This document shows, one piece after another, positions 1 to 9,823 of a stretch of 64,000 bases of DNA. The position numbers and the translations under genes were made by a program. Position 1 is the stretch's first letter. Each line of letters opens with the position of its first letter. Origin of the DNA: Snodgrassella alvi (GTDB lineage: Bacteria > Pseudomonadota > Gammaproteobacteria > Burkholderiales > Neisseriaceae); NCBI RefSeq assembly GCF_002777745.1, contig NZ_MEIO01000027.1:107662-171661 (forward strand), in the 5' to 3' direction. Under the pieces are notes generated by a model. The model saw only the letters and a program-made list of their open reading frames with translations. It had not been told where the DNA came from and searched no databases.

Positions 1-1494
1 AGAGTAAATCTGGAGAAACAGCCCAATGGTTACATTATCCATATCGACACTGGTCCCCGCACTCACATCGACAATGTAGATGTTTCCCTTACTGGTAACG
101 TTACTGCTGATGACAATCTGACCAACTACTACAAAAGTGCCATTGACAACTGGGTATTGCCTGTAGGCGATCCATTTACCCAGAGTAACTGGTCGGCAAG
201 TAAATCATCCGTGCTTACCGCCATAGTGCGCAAAAAATACCCGCTGGCCACCATCAGCGCCAGCCGTGCCACCATCGACCCGCAAAGAAATCAGGCTGAC
301 CTGTCGCTTACCGTAGACAGCAAACAACCCGTTTATTTTGGTGATATTAAGGTTAGCGGTAATGAGCGTTATCCTGTTTCCATCGTTACCGGCATGGCCA
401 GCTTCAGCCCGGGCTCACCCTATGATCTGGACAAATTACTCGACTATCAGCAGGCGTTGGAACAGGATAGCCATTATGGCAATGCGGTAGTCAGCGCAGA
501 TTTCGACCATATGGAAAACGACCATGTTCCGGTAATAGTAAAAGTAAGCGAAATGCAACGCCAGAAACTCACCTTTGGTTTACGCTACGATACCAAAAAC
601 GGTCCGGGTTTCCGTGGTGGCTATGACCATTATAATGTTTTTGATAAGGGCTTTGTTGGTTCGACTCTGCTCGATACCGATCGCTATGAAACCACTTTCG
701 GCCTCGGCCTGAGCCAGCCACGTAACAATCGTGGTCATTACTGGACCAGCAATCTCAACTATACCTATTCTACCGTACAACATCTTCAAAGCCGCGCCTT
801 ATCCAGCGGCATCTGGAAAGTACGCGATCGTGACGGAATTGACTCTCGTGTTGGTATTGAATACGTCACCGAAAGCAGCAAAATTGAAGACGGTCCCGAC
901 CTCGGACACAGCTATGCCACCATGCTGACCGCCTCGTGGAAACGACAGAATATCGAAACCCAGCTGCGCCCAGCCAATGGCTATTATCTGGAAGGAAAAG
1001 TTGGTACTACTATAGGCAAACTGCTCGCTTCAGCATCTATGCAGCGGGTAACAGCCAGCGGTGGCTACTATTTCACGCCAGAAAACAAAAAATACGGCAC
1101 TTGGGTAATGCGCAGCCAGATTGGCTATGTACATACAGGCGATACCATCAATGTCCCCTCCATCCTGATGTTTCGTGCGGGTGGCGCCAACAGCGTACGT
1201 GGTTATGAAATGGACAGCATCGGTATCAACAGCTCACAAAACTCGGTTTTACCCAACCGTACACTGGCTGTAGCCAGCGTTGAATACCAGATTCCGGTGT
1301 ATAAAGATTTTGCACTGGCACTGTTTCACGATGCCGGTTCAGTGTCAAAAAGCTTCAGTGACATGCAATGGCATCATGGTAGTGGCTTCGGCGTACGCTG
1401 GTTCAGCCCTGTCGCACCATTTGCATTTGACATTGCCTATGGCCATCATGATAAAAAATGGCGCTGGTCAATCAGTTTAGGAACCAAATTCTAA
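1..1494 (+). CDS. tamA: TamA, translocation and assembly module outer-membrane subunit (5' partial)
   Basis: Outer-membrane Omp85-family protein that works with TamB in inserting outer-membrane proteins and moving lipids across the envelope. The frame is already open at base 1, so the signal peptide and first POTRA domain lie outside the window; 497 residues are visible. The first ~150 visible residues look like POTRA repeats (for example IDNVDVSLTGNV and VYFGDIKVSGNERY). The rest is a beta-barrel with alternating aromatic strands, the conserved VRGYE loop motif near visible residue 400, and a C-terminal phenylalanine (SLGTKF) typical of outer-membrane barrels. Its stop overlaps the tamB start as TAATG, so the two are probably translationally coupled. 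The TTG at 157 is only an internal codon, not a real start. Confidence 0.93.
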   Translation, partial: RVNLEKQPNGYIIHIDTGPRTHIDNVDVSLTGNVTADDNLTNYYKSAIDNWVLPVGDPFTQSNWSASKSSVLTAIVRKKYPLATISASRATIDPQRNQADLSLTVDSKQPVYFGDIKVSGNERYPVSIVTGMASFSPGSPYDLDKLLDYQQALEQDSHYGNAVVSADFDHMENDHVPVIVKVSEMQRQKLTFGLRYDTKNGPGFRGGYDHYNVFDKGFVGSTLLDTDRYETTFGLGLSQPRNNRGHYWTSNLNYTYSTVQHLQSRALSSGIWKVRDRDGIDSRVGIEYVTESSKIEDGPDLGHSYATMLTASWKRQNIETQLRPANGYYLEGKVGTTIGKLLASASMQRVTASGGYYFTPENKKYGTWVMRSQIGYVHTGDTINVPSILMFRAGGANSVRGYEMDSIGINSSQNSVLPNRTLAVASVEYQIPVYKDFALALFHDAGSVSKSFSDMQWHHGSGFGVRWFSPVAPFAFDIAYGHHDKKWRWSISLGTKF

Positions 1495-4400
1495 TGGCTG
1501 AAACCTCAATCAATACAGGCGAATCTTCAGCCACTACTACAGCACCCGTACCGCCACATAAGCCACGCCGGAAAAACTGGCTGAAAACCAGCCTGTATAC
1601 TCTGCTTGGTTTACTCATCATTATCATAGCCATATTGTATTGGCTGGTCGGTACCGAATCAGGCTTGCGTTTTAGTATCCATACCATACCCAAATGCTTT
1701 GGCGTGCACATCGGCACAGAAAAGCTAACAGGTACTATATGGCGTGGTTTTGCCAGCACAAATATTCGCGTCAGCCATCGCGATTTTGATTTATCCATTG
1801 ATAAAGTCCAGCTCAGCTGGAACAACCGCGAATTATGGCAACGCCGCTTCCATATCCGACTGCTGGATGTAGGTAAAATCAATTACATCAATCACAGCGT
1901 ACCCAAATCCAAATCCAAGCCCGTTCCCACTCTGCCCAACAGCATCAGCCTGCCGCTACAGATTAAAATTGATAAATTACAGCTTGGCGGTTTTAGCCTC
2001 GGCAAAAATCACACCCCGATTATACTTACCAGTCAAGCCAGCTATATTTATGATCATCACAAACACCAGCTTGTCTTCAACGAGCTGAATACCCCGTGGC
2101 AAAACATTCAGGGCACAGTAGCCATCGCTACCCAGACACCATTTGCCCTGAGCGGACAATTTAACGGTAACGGCACCCTCGACAAAACCGCAGTTGAAAG
2201 TGCTGCCCTCATCAAAGGCAGCCTGCAACAACCTGACCTCTTTGCCCGTTTGGATGGCGGTGATATCCATTTCCGTACCCATGCCATCCTTAAACCTTAT
2301 GCCCTGCAACTAAACCATAAAATCGTTAAATTCAACCTGCAAAGCCGCCACATTAATCCGGCTGCCTTCAGCAATAGCCTGCCCTTTGCCGATCTCAATC
2401 TCAATCTGGATCTGGCGTCTGCCAATAACAACAAAAATCAGCTTACCGGCCACATCAAATTCGGCAATGAACAACCACGCGCCTATAATGGTTCCAAAAC
2501 TGCCGGACTACCTATTCGCAGCATCGACGGTGATATCAACATAGATGACAATGGCAAAATCATATTACCTGCCTTGACTACACGCCTGCTGCAACAGGGG
2601 CAAATCATTACCCGTGGCAGTGTAGACAGCACCGCCAGACAGCTTGACATTAACAGCGAACTGTTACGCATTTATGCCAACGACGCCCTTACCACACAAC
2701 TGTCCGGTTCACTCAATGGCCATATCCGCGTTTCCGGCAGCTTTAATGACTTAACCACTCAATGGCTGCTGGCCAGTGAAAAAGGCAATAGCGATGGCTC
2801 CATCCAGATTATTACCGATGAAAAAAAACATCAGCAAACCCTGATACTCGACAAACTCAACCTTAAACCCAATGGTGGCGGTAACTTCAATGCCAAAGGC
2901 AGTCTGGCACTGTATCAGAATAAAGCTCTGCAACTTACCATCAACAGCAACAGCTTCAATCCTGCTAAAATTAATTCCGGCTTTCCCGCTGGTAACATTA
3001 ACGGCCACATCAGCGTCAGTGGTCAGCTGGCACAACAACCAAGCATTCAAGCAGACATGCTGTTGCATAACAGCATACTTTCCGGTGCTGCGCTTTCAGG
3101 CAAAGCCATCATCCGTTATCGCAATCAGCATCTTGAACAAGCCAACATCAACCTTAATGCCGGCCAGAACCAGATTGTCACCAATGGCAGCTTCGGCAAA
3201 GCCGGCGACAGGCTTAATCTCGATATCAACGCACAAAATCTGGGGCTATTCGGATTTGGCCTGAAAGGCCTGCTCAACACCAAAGGCTTTATTGCCGGCG
3301 AACCGAAAAAAATCACAGCCAGCTTAAACGGTGCAGCGCGCAACCTGCAAATCGGCCAACTACTCAACATCAATCAACTGGATTTCAAAATCGCTGGTTC
3401 TCCAGATATCAATCAGCCCCTGCTGATAAACATGCTTGCCGACCACATCAGCATCGCGGGCAGTGATGGCAGCAAACCCACCGTAATCAACAATACCGAC
3501 ATCAAAATCAATGGCCGTGGCAGCCAGCACCAGATACAGGGCAGCAGCAACCTGTCTCTGGATGGTAAACCCTATCATCTGAACATCAATGCTCATGGCG
3601 GTTTGGATAAAAAATATCAGTGGCGTGGACGAGTCAATGCTCTGGATATCAGTGGTGCCCTCAACCTGAAACTGCTCAGCCCCATCCAGCTCGAAGCCGG
3701 AGCCGAACGTGTGAATATGCAGAATGCACACTGGGCTGCACTGGGTGGCAGCCTTAACCTGAACAACCTCAGCTGGGACAAAAACAAAGGTCTGATTACC
3801 CGTGGTTCTGCCAGCAATCTGGCTTTACAAGAACTGCACAACGTCATTGAATTACCCGTAGAACAGAATCTAGTAATAGGTGGTGACTGGAACTTCAGCT
3901 ATAGCCGCAACATGCAAGGTTATCTGAAACTCTATCAACAGGGCGGCGACATCACCCTGCCTCAGCACCAGCAAAAACTTGGTTTACAGAATGTACGACT
4001 GGATACTCAGTTTCAGAACGGCCATATCAATAACCACCTGAACGGCCTTACCCGTTACGGCACTACCGATGCTTTACTGATTATTACCCCTAACAACAAT
4101 GGCAAAATCAGCACCGCACCCATCAGCGGACACATCAAAATCGACAGCTCCGATCTCAGCACCATCCGCAATTTACTGCCCATCGGTATGCAGCTTAATG
4201 GCAATATGCATGCTGAAGCCACCATCAGCGGCTACCTGAATGAACCTTTGCTCAATGGTAATCTTATCGGCAACAACCTCTATTACCGCGATCAGGCCAA
4301 CGGCACCATCCTTGAAAACGGCAGCCTCAGAAGCCATTTTCAGGGACGGCGCTGGCTGATTGACAGCCTCAGCTTTGCCCGCCGCGATGGCTCCATCAAG

Positions 4401-5390
4401 CTCAGCGGCGTTGTTGACATGACCAGACTCACTCCTGATATCAACGTTAACGCCCACTTTGATCGCTACACCATCTTCGACCAGATAAACCGCCGTCTCA
4501 CCCTCAGCGGTGACGCTCAGCTACTCTATACCATTACCCATGGCATTGTCTTAAGTGGTAAACTCAAAGTAGACAAAGGTATCTTTGGCATGCAGAAATC
4601 CGGTATGCCGCAACTGGACGACGACGTTGTTGTACTTGGTCGTGAAAAAACGGCCGAGCAACAGCGTACTACCCCAATACGTCTCAACCTCGATTTAGAT
4701 ATGAATAACGCCTTCCGCTTCAGTGGCGAAGGCATAGACGTTCTGCTAGGCGGGCAGCTTACCGCCACCGCCAACCCCGGCAGCGCCATTCAGATTGTTG
4801 GTACCGTAAACGTAGTTCGCGGCCAGTATAAAGCTTACGGACAGTATTTAGTTATTCAGCATGGCAGCACCATTTCCTTTGTCGGCCCGATGGATAACCC
4901 CAACCTGAAAATCCGTGCCAAACGTCGTTATTCACAGGTAGGAGCCGGCGTAGAAGCCTTAGGTCGCCTTGACAGCCCGCGCATTAACCTCATAGCCAAC
5001 GAACCCATGAGCGAAAAAGACAAGCTGTCATGGCTGATACTGAACCGCCCCAGTAGTGGCAGTGCCGGCGACGAAGCAGCCATTGCCGCGGCAGCCAGCG
5101 CCTGGCTTGCTGGTGGACTGAACGACAAACTCGGCCTGCTTGATGAAATCGGCCTCACCAGCCAGCAAACCCGCAACAGCCAGACAGGTGAAATGAATCC
5201 GGCAGAACAGGCCATCACCATTGGCAAACATCTATCCAACAACCTGTATGTCAGCTATTTGTACGGTATTGAAAGCGCTACACAAACAGTCAGCATTACC
5301 TACCAGATCAGCCGCGCCCTGCAAAGCATCATACATGTAGGTACAGATTCAGCAGGTGGAGAAATCCGCTATACCCACCGTTTTGATTAA
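1494..5390 (+). CDS. tamB: TamB, inner-membrane-anchored translocation and assembly module subunit
   Basis: Very long periplasm-spanning protein (1298 residues) of the AsmA-like/TamB (DUF490) family and partner of TamA. One N-terminal membrane anchor is visible at about residues 31-51, after a Lys/Arg/Pro-rich cytoplasmic tail. Then come hundreds of residues of repetitive beta-strand sequence rich in Asn, Gly and Leu (L.INGHI-type repeats), as in the lipid-groove beta-taco fold. The conserved DUF490 C-terminal domain fills roughly the last 330 residues and ends with YTHRFD. I chose the ATG at 1494, inside the tamA stop (TAATG), because the open frame upstream only reads through the 3' end of tamA. 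No terminator is obvious after the stop. Confidence 0.93.
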   Translation: MAETSINTGESSATTTAPVPPHKPRRKNWLKTSLYTLLGLLIIIIAILYWLVGTESGLRFSIHTIPKCFGVHIGTEKLTGTIWRGFASTNIRVSHRDFDLSIDKVQLSWNNRELWQRRFHIRLLDVGKINYINHSVPKSKSKPVPTLPNSISLPLQIKIDKLQLGGFSLGKNHTPIILTSQASYIYDHHKHQLVFNELNTPWQNIQGTVAIATQTPFALSGQFNGNGTLDKTAVESAALIKGSLQQPDLFARLDGGDIHFRTHAILKPYALQLNHKIVKFNLQSRHINPAAFSNSLPFADLNLNLDLASANNNKNQLTGHIKFGNEQPRAYNGSKTAGLPIRSIDGDINIDDNGKIILPALTTRLLQQGQIITRGSVDSTARQLDINSELLRIYANDALTTQLSGSLNGHIRVSGSFNDLTTQWLLASEKGNSDGSIQIITDEKKHQQTLILDKLNLKPNGGGNFNAKGSLALYQNKALQLTINSNSFNPAKINSGFPAGNINGHISVSGQLAQQPSIQADMLLHNSILSGAALSGKAIIRYRNQHLEQANINLNAGQNQIVTNGSFGKAGDRLNLDINAQNLGLFGFGLKGLLNTKGFIAGEPKKITASLNGAARNLQIGQLLNINQLDFKIAGSPDINQPLLINMLADHISIAGSDGSKPTVINNTDIKINGRGSQHQIQGSSNLSLDGKPYHLNINAHGGLDKKYQWRGRVNALDISGALNLKLLSPIQLEAGAERVNMQNAHWAALGGSLNLNNLSWDKNKGLITRGSASNLALQELHNVIELPVEQNLVIGGDWNFSYSRNMQGYLKLYQQGGDITLPQHQQKLGLQNVRLDTQFQNGHINNHLNGLTRYGTTDALLIITPNNNGKISTAPISGHIKIDSSDLSTIRNLLPIGMQLNGNMHAEATISGYLNEPLLNGNLIGNNLYYRDQANGTILENGSLRSHFQGRRWLIDSLSFARRDGSIKLSGVVDMTRLTPDINVNAHFDRYTIFDQINRRLTLSGDAQLLYTITHGIVLSGKLKVDKGIFGMQKSGMPQLDDDVVVLGREKTAEQQRTTPIRLNLDLDMNNAFRFSGEGIDVLLGGQLTATANPGSAIQIVGTVNVVRGQYKAYGQYLVIQHGSTISFVGPMDNPNLKIRAKRRYSQVGAGVEALGRLDSPRINLIANEPMSEKDKLSWLILNRPSSGSAGDEAAIAAAASAWLAGGLNDKLGLLDEIGLTSQQTRNSQTGEMNPAEQAITIGKHLSNNLYVSYLYGIESATQTVSITYQISRALQSIIHVGTDSAGGEIRYTHRFD

Positions 5391-6083
5391 ATTACATCAC
5401 AAACCAGAATCTCCAGAATGTAAGATCAAAATACTTTCCTAATATAGCCTTAAGCACCCTGAAAACTTTATATGTAGCTTAATCTTTAACCTGTTCGGAG
5501 CTGATTAATCAAGTGAAGATAATAATGATTTTCACCAGTTATTATCCAGTTAACTCTATATAACAATTTAGAAAATTTCAAAACTTCTGATTTTTTGCAT
5601 AAATACACATGGCTTTATTATTTTTACCCTGCATCAGACAGACTTTTAATTATAAATTTTTCACGTCTAGCGCAGAAATAACAGCCCACTAATAACAATT
5701 GAGTTAGATAAATATTGATATTAGCAATTTTATAAACAGCCGAATTTACTTATAAAAATAATAAAATTTATCCATCGACAAGGTCAAAACCAAAAAACGC
5801 ACCAACATATGCCTAAATCATTATTTCCAGCCAGAGTATTTTAATACATAACACAAAATACCCTTAGCATAAATTTAGCGCTTATTTTAATTTTGCCACC
5901 ATCAAAATAATTACCCATTATTGATATAAAAACCATCACTCATAACTGACAGCTTTATCAAAACCAGCATCATTACATGAGTATCGCGCATACTTAGCTG
6001 ATGTTCCTGTCCACACATACAACTTCAGCAGATATGTCAAAACATACCTGCTGAACCATACACCAGAAAATCAAGTACCAACT
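5391..6083. other. Intergenic, AT-rich, no gene seen
   Basis: About 690 bases between the convergent tamB and DoxX genes. No open frame with a ribosome-binding site was seen on either strand. The only structure is an imperfect hairpin at 6024-6055 (arms TTCAGCAG and CTGCTGAA, extended past one mismatch), just after the DoxX stop. It may end DoxX transcription but has no T-run on the minus strand. Confidence 0.5.
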
Positions 6084-6515
6084 TTAACCCAAGAATGCTT
6101 TACGCCGGTTGTCCAGTGCCATACGGCCACCACCTGCAACAGACAGATACAGGAAAATAAAGCAGTATAATATCGCCATCTCTCCCTTATTTAATTGTGG
6201 CATCAGCAAAGTATGCATACCAGCAGACGGAGTATGAACAAATAAATAAGCCACGGCCATCTGCCCGCATAAAATAAAAGCCGTAGGCCGCACAAACAAA
6301 CCAATCAACAACAGAATCCCACCAACCAGCTCCAGCACCCCTGCAATTCCCATCATCGAAAATAACGGCACTGCGCCATGACCATCTGTCATAGATACCG
6401 GCCATTGCCAGAATTTCGCTGTACCATGCTGGATATATAAAAAAGCCGTGACCAGACGCAACAAACCCAAAGTATAATCATTACCCTCAGCATAAATTTT
6501 ATGTGTATTAATCAT
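6084..6515 (-). CDS. DoxX family membrane protein
   Basis: Small integral membrane protein of 143 residues, the usual DoxX/SURF4-like length. Four hydrophobic segments can be seen: about residues 15-31 (LGLLRLVTAFLYIQHG), 54-74, 77-93 and 113-128. The sequence GVLELVGGILLLIGLFVRP is characteristic of the family. Family members are often linked to redox or thiol-stress functions, but no substrate can be inferred here. The ATG at 6515 follows AAGGA with a 6-base gap. It is divergent from the LysR gene with a 110-base shared upstream region, so it is a plausible target of that regulator; that is inference from layout only. Confidence 0.85.
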   Translation of the reverse strand: MINTHKIYAEGNDYTLGLLRLVTAFLYIQHGTAKFWQWPVSMTDGHGAVPLFSMMGIAGVLELVGGILLLIGLFVRPTAFILCGQMAVAYLFVHTPSAGMHTLLMPQLNKGEMAILYCFIFLYLSVAGGGRMALDNRRKAFLG

Positions 6516-6625
6516 GGTAATTCCTTCTCTTCATTCATAAAAAAAGAAAACGGCAGTGTATTGAATTTACCATTGAGAAACGATATCATTTTTATAGAAT
6601 AATTATTTCCTGTAAAGAAACACTA

Positions 6626-7483
6626 ATGGACACATTACAAAGCATGTGGGTTTTCCGCTATGTAGTAGAACTAGGCAGCTTTACCAAAGCGGCTGAATTC
6701 ATGGATATTTCCACTGCAATGGCCAGCAAGCACCTGCATCATCTGGAAAAAAGCGTACAGGCTAAACTGCTCAACCGCACTAGCCGCCGCATCAGCCTTA
6801 CTGAAGCCGGACAGGAATACTATCACCGCTGCGTAGAAGCACTTAATACCCTCACCGAAGCCAAACACATTGCCCAGGCCGGTACAGTCAAACCACAGGG
6901 TTTACTCAAAATTACCGCTCCCAACTGGTGTGCTTCACGCCATTTCGGCGAACTGCTGGCCGAATACCGGCAGCAATATCCAAATGTGAGCTTATCCATC
7001 AATCTCGATAGCCGGCGTACGGATCTGGTGGCCGAAGGAATCGATCTGGCACTGCGCGTCACCAATCATCCTGAACAAAACCTGATTGTCAAACCCATTA
7101 CCAAAATTGATTTTTTTTGGGTAGCCAGCCCGCAATACCTGCGCCAATATGGCACACCGCATAGCATAGACGATATGAAACAGCACTATGGTCTGTTACC
7201 ACAGTATATCCATCTTGATTTCCCTCTCATTCCTGCCTGCACCAGCAATAGTGCCCTGCTGTTACACCAGATGGCACTCAATCATATGGGGCTGGCCTAC
7301 CTGCCTGAGTGGATGGTAAAAGAAGATATCGAACACCAGCACTTACAGATTATCGAACACATTGTCTGTCCGGAAAGCCCTACTCTGTATGCCGCTTATA
7401 TGAATCGCGAATTTCTCAGTGCCAAAGTCCGCAGCTTTATCGACTTTCTGGCTATGAAATTTGAAACAGATAAAAACCACTAA
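6626..7483 (+). CDS. LysR family transcriptional regulator
   Basis: 285 residues, a normal LysR length. The N-terminal winged helix-turn-helix covers about residues 1-60 (SFTKAAEFMDISTAMASKHL, then RTSRRISLTEAG). The effector-binding domain runs from about residue 90 to 280, with LLKITAPNWCASRHFGELLA opening it in the way of the CrgA/PtxR-like subgroup. It is divergent from the DoxX gene and lies 32 bases upstream of glycerate kinase on the same strand, so it may control either. The effector is unknown. The ATG at 6626 has only a weak upstream AAAGAAA. Confidence 0.88.
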   Translation: MDTLQSMWVFRYVVELGSFTKAAEFMDISTAMASKHLHHLEKSVQAKLLNRTSRRISLTEAGQEYYHRCVEALNTLTEAKHIAQAGTVKPQGLLKITAPNWCASRHFGELLAEYRQQYPNVSLSINLDSRRTDLVAEGIDLALRVTNHPEQNLIVKPITKIDFFWVASPQYLRQYGTPHSIDDMKQHYGLLPQYIHLDFPLIPACTSNSALLLHQMALNHMGLAYLPEWMVKEDIEHQHLQIIEHIVCPESPTLYAAYMNREFLSAKVRSFIDFLAMKFETDKNH

Positions 7484-7515
7484 AACTCAACCTGATAACT
7501 AAAGCGGAAAACTGC

Positions 7516-8784
7516 ATGCTCAACCACACTAACGCCATCAGCTTTTTACAGCAACTGTTTCTGTACACCATAAAAGAAGCCAGCCCGATTAACAAAATGA
7601 GCTCATGGCTGCCAGCGCAAAAACCACGCGGACAGGTAATTGTCGTAGGCGCAGGTAAAGCAGCAGCAGCCATGGCTGCCGAATGGGAAAGAATCTGGCC
7701 ACAGAACTATCCCCCACTATCCGGCGTGGTTGTTACCCGTTACGGACACAGCGTACCAACTAAGCATATCAAAGTACTGGAAGCCAGCCATCCCCTGCCT
7801 GATTCAGCCGGACAGGCAGCCGCTCAGGCATTACTCAATGCCGTGAGCGGATTAAATGCAGATGATCAGGTTTATTATCTGGTATCAGGAGGTGCCTCAG
7901 CTCTGACCACTCTGCCGGTAGCTGATATTACGCTAACAGACAAGCAAAATATTAACCGCCAGCTACTCAGTCATGGCGTCCCCATAGACGCGATGAACAC
8001 CCTGCGCAAACATCTGTCCCGTATCAAGGGAGGCCGGCTGGCTGCCGCAGCAGCGCCGGCACACATCACCACACTGGCCATATCCGATGTAGTCGGCGAT
8101 GATATCAGTACCATAGGCTCTGGCGCCGCAGTAGCCGACCCAACTACACTGGCCGATATTGAACGTATTGTAAACCAGTATCAGATCGACCTGCCCTCCA
8201 GTGTGGCTGCTTATTTACATACCGCCGAAGCAGAAACACCCAAAAATCTTCCTAACAGTAGCGCACATATCATCATTACCCCTCATCAGGCTCTGAGCGC
8301 CGCGCAACACTGGGCACAAGATCAAGATATTGATGTACTTTATCTGGGTGACCGTATCGGTGGCGAAGCACGGGAAGTTGCTCAGGTTATGGCCGGCATT
8401 GCCTTGTTTCAGCGTAATCTGCGCCAAAACACCAAACCATTATTAATTCTCAGTGGCGGAGAAACCACCGTTACTCTGAACCAGCAACAGGGACGTGGCG
8501 GACGTAACAGCGAATTTCTACTGGCACTGGCCATTGCCCTGAATGGTGCCGATAACATCTATGCACTGGCCGCAGACACTGATGGAATTGATGGCAGCGA
8601 AGACAATGCCGGCGCATGGCTTACACCGGACAGCCTGTTCAAAGCACATGAGGCCGGTTTATGCGCCACTACTCTGCTCCAGCAGCACCGTGCTTATGAC
8701 TTCTTTGCCACAACAGAACAGCTACTGCTGACCACCCCTACCCGCACTAATATCAACGATTTTCGTGCCATACTGGTGCTATAA
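7516..8784 (+). CDS. gckA: Glycerate 2-kinase (GckA/TtuD, MOFRL family)
   Basis: Phosphorylates D-glycerate to 2-phosphoglycerate with ATP, feeding glycerate into lower glycolysis and gluconeogenesis. It has 422 residues, as usual for this family. The N-terminal DUF4147 domain shows the glycine-rich VVGAGKAAAAMAAEW near residue 38 and LVSGGASALTTLP near residue 121. The C-terminal MOFRL domain shows LSGGETTVTL, GRGGRNSEFLLALAIAL and DTDGIDGSEDNAGA. CGGAA precedes the ATG. It sits 32 bases behind a LysR gene, suggesting a regulated two-gene unit. Glycerate is a reported growth substrate of Snodgrassella, which fits the suspected host niche. The enzyme family is secure; substrate stereochemistry is not tested. 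Confidence 0.88.
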   Translation: MLNHTNAISFLQQLFLYTIKEASPINKMSSWLPAQKPRGQVIVVGAGKAAAAMAAEWERIWPQNYPPLSGVVVTRYGHSVPTKHIKVLEASHPLPDSAGQAAAQALLNAVSGLNADDQVYYLVSGGASALTTLPVADITLTDKQNINRQLLSHGVPIDAMNTLRKHLSRIKGGRLAAAAAPAHITTLAISDVVGDDISTIGSGAAVADPTTLADIERIVNQYQIDLPSSVAAYLHTAEAETPKNLPNSSAHIIITPHQALSAAQHWAQDQDIDVLYLGDRIGGEAREVAQVMAGIALFQRNLRQNTKPLLILSGGETTVTLNQQQGRGGRNSEFLLALAIALNGADNIYALAADTDGIDGSEDNAGAWLTPDSLFKAHEAGLCATTLLQQHRAYDFFATTEQLLLTTPTRTNINDFRAILVL

Positions 8785-8821
8785 CAAATAATTCGGTATT
8801 TACGAGGAGACCATAACAATT

Positions 8822-9093
8822 ATGAAAAAATAACGTTCTTGCTCATATTATTTCTTTTAGCAACATGTGCTCAAATGATTACTTTTAGTTGTGATAATTT
8901 GCCTACTATTATTGTCAGCAAGCCATAATATGCCAGACTTAAAATCTTTACCGGAGCAAGTAAGGCAAGATTGATATCTTCCGTTATAAATCTTCCTGCA
9001 TTAATTGTTGCAGGTATGCATAAAGGTGATTTAGTTGATTATAATTATTTAATTATAAATGATATTTATAAAGTTCCAGAAATGATTTTCTGA
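8822..9093 (+). pseudogene. Broken small secreted/lipoprotein-like gene
   Basis: GAGGAG at 8804-8809 precedes an ATG at 8822 that reads only Met-Lys-Lys-stop. Adding one base to the A6 run (8825-8830) opens a frame ITFLLILFLLATCAQM, which looks like a signal peptide with a possible lipobox cysteine. The same frame continues past one further in-frame TAA at about 8926 to a natural-looking end at 9093 (...DYNYLIINDIYKVPEMIF). So one frameshift and one nonsense codon separate it from an intact ~90-residue exported protein. I do not recognise the family. A sequencing error could explain the homopolymer shift but not the second stop. Confidence 0.5.
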
Positions 9094-9283
9094 AAATATT
9101 ATCGATAACTTAATAGAAATTTATATTGTCTGTTGGTACTATAAACAAATTTATTACACCGTAAATTTAAACTTTATATTCCATATATCTGACCTGAAAT
9201 TTGCGGTTAGATTTTCAATATCATCTACATCCTGCACTATATAATTTATTTCAGTATATACCAGATGAATTATAAATCTAATA

Positions 9284-9823
9284 TTAAATTAAAAGATATG
9301 ATTTAATTGAATTGATTCTTTTTACCTTTTTATTTTCCCATTTATTCGATAGCCATTCTATTTCTTGATAATAGGTGAAAACTCCTTTTCTTCTGCGAAT
9401 CTCTGCTACTAAGGGCGCAATAGCTTTCCAGATTTTTAGCAAATTTGTACAATTATATTCTTTATAAATTTTCTCATCAAAAGCTTTGTTACGGATACCT
9501 GAAGCAATAAATTCGAGTCGATTCAATACGTATCGTATATTATTTAATTTCTCATGTTCAATATCAATAAATCTAGCATAATCAACCAAACAAACATCAT
9601 TAATAATTAGTTTGCTGATACTTGCATATTTTTCCTTATAAACTTTGTCTTGTTCCGTAGCAATGACTAAATCAATAGTAGTGCGTCTGCGCTCTCTTTT
9701 CCCATTTAAATAAATAACATAAACAGCGGCAATCGCAGATAAAATTACAGCTCCTGTTGGAACCCAGAAGATGTACGATTCACCAAGTATTAAATTGGCC
9801 TGCTTTGTAATTTCAATTTCCAT
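9284..9823 (-). CDS. DUF4760 domain membrane-anchored protein
   Basis: 179 residues of unknown function. There is one N-terminal transmembrane helix, about residues 19-39 (WVPTGAVILSAIAAVYVIYL), followed by a basic stretch (KRERRRTTIDL) and a soluble helical domain. The segment VLNRLEFIASGIRNKAFDE with the later IRRRKG and EIEWL resembles the DUF4760 family pattern; this is from memory. I prefer the ATG at 9823, preceded by GAAGG with a 5-base gap, over the TTG at 9835 that would add four residues. The gene stands alone in an AT-rich island next to a broken gene and has lower GC than its neighbours, so it looks like an accessory gene. Confidence 0.7.
   Translation of the reverse strand: MEIEITKQANLILGESYIFWVPTGAVILSAIAAVYVIYLNGKRERRRTTIDLVIATEQDKVYKEKYASISKLIINDVCLVDYARFIDIEHEKLNNIRYVLNRLEFIASGIRNKAFDEKIYKEYNCTNLLKIWKAIAPLVAEIRRRKGVFTYYQEIEWLSNKWENKKVKRINSIKSYLLI

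Noticed and set aside
1472..5242. Several antisense and out-of-frame open frames over 100 codons within tamB
   Set aside because: tamB repeats give long shadow frames; none has a ribosome-binding site or family pattern, and tamB reads through all of them.
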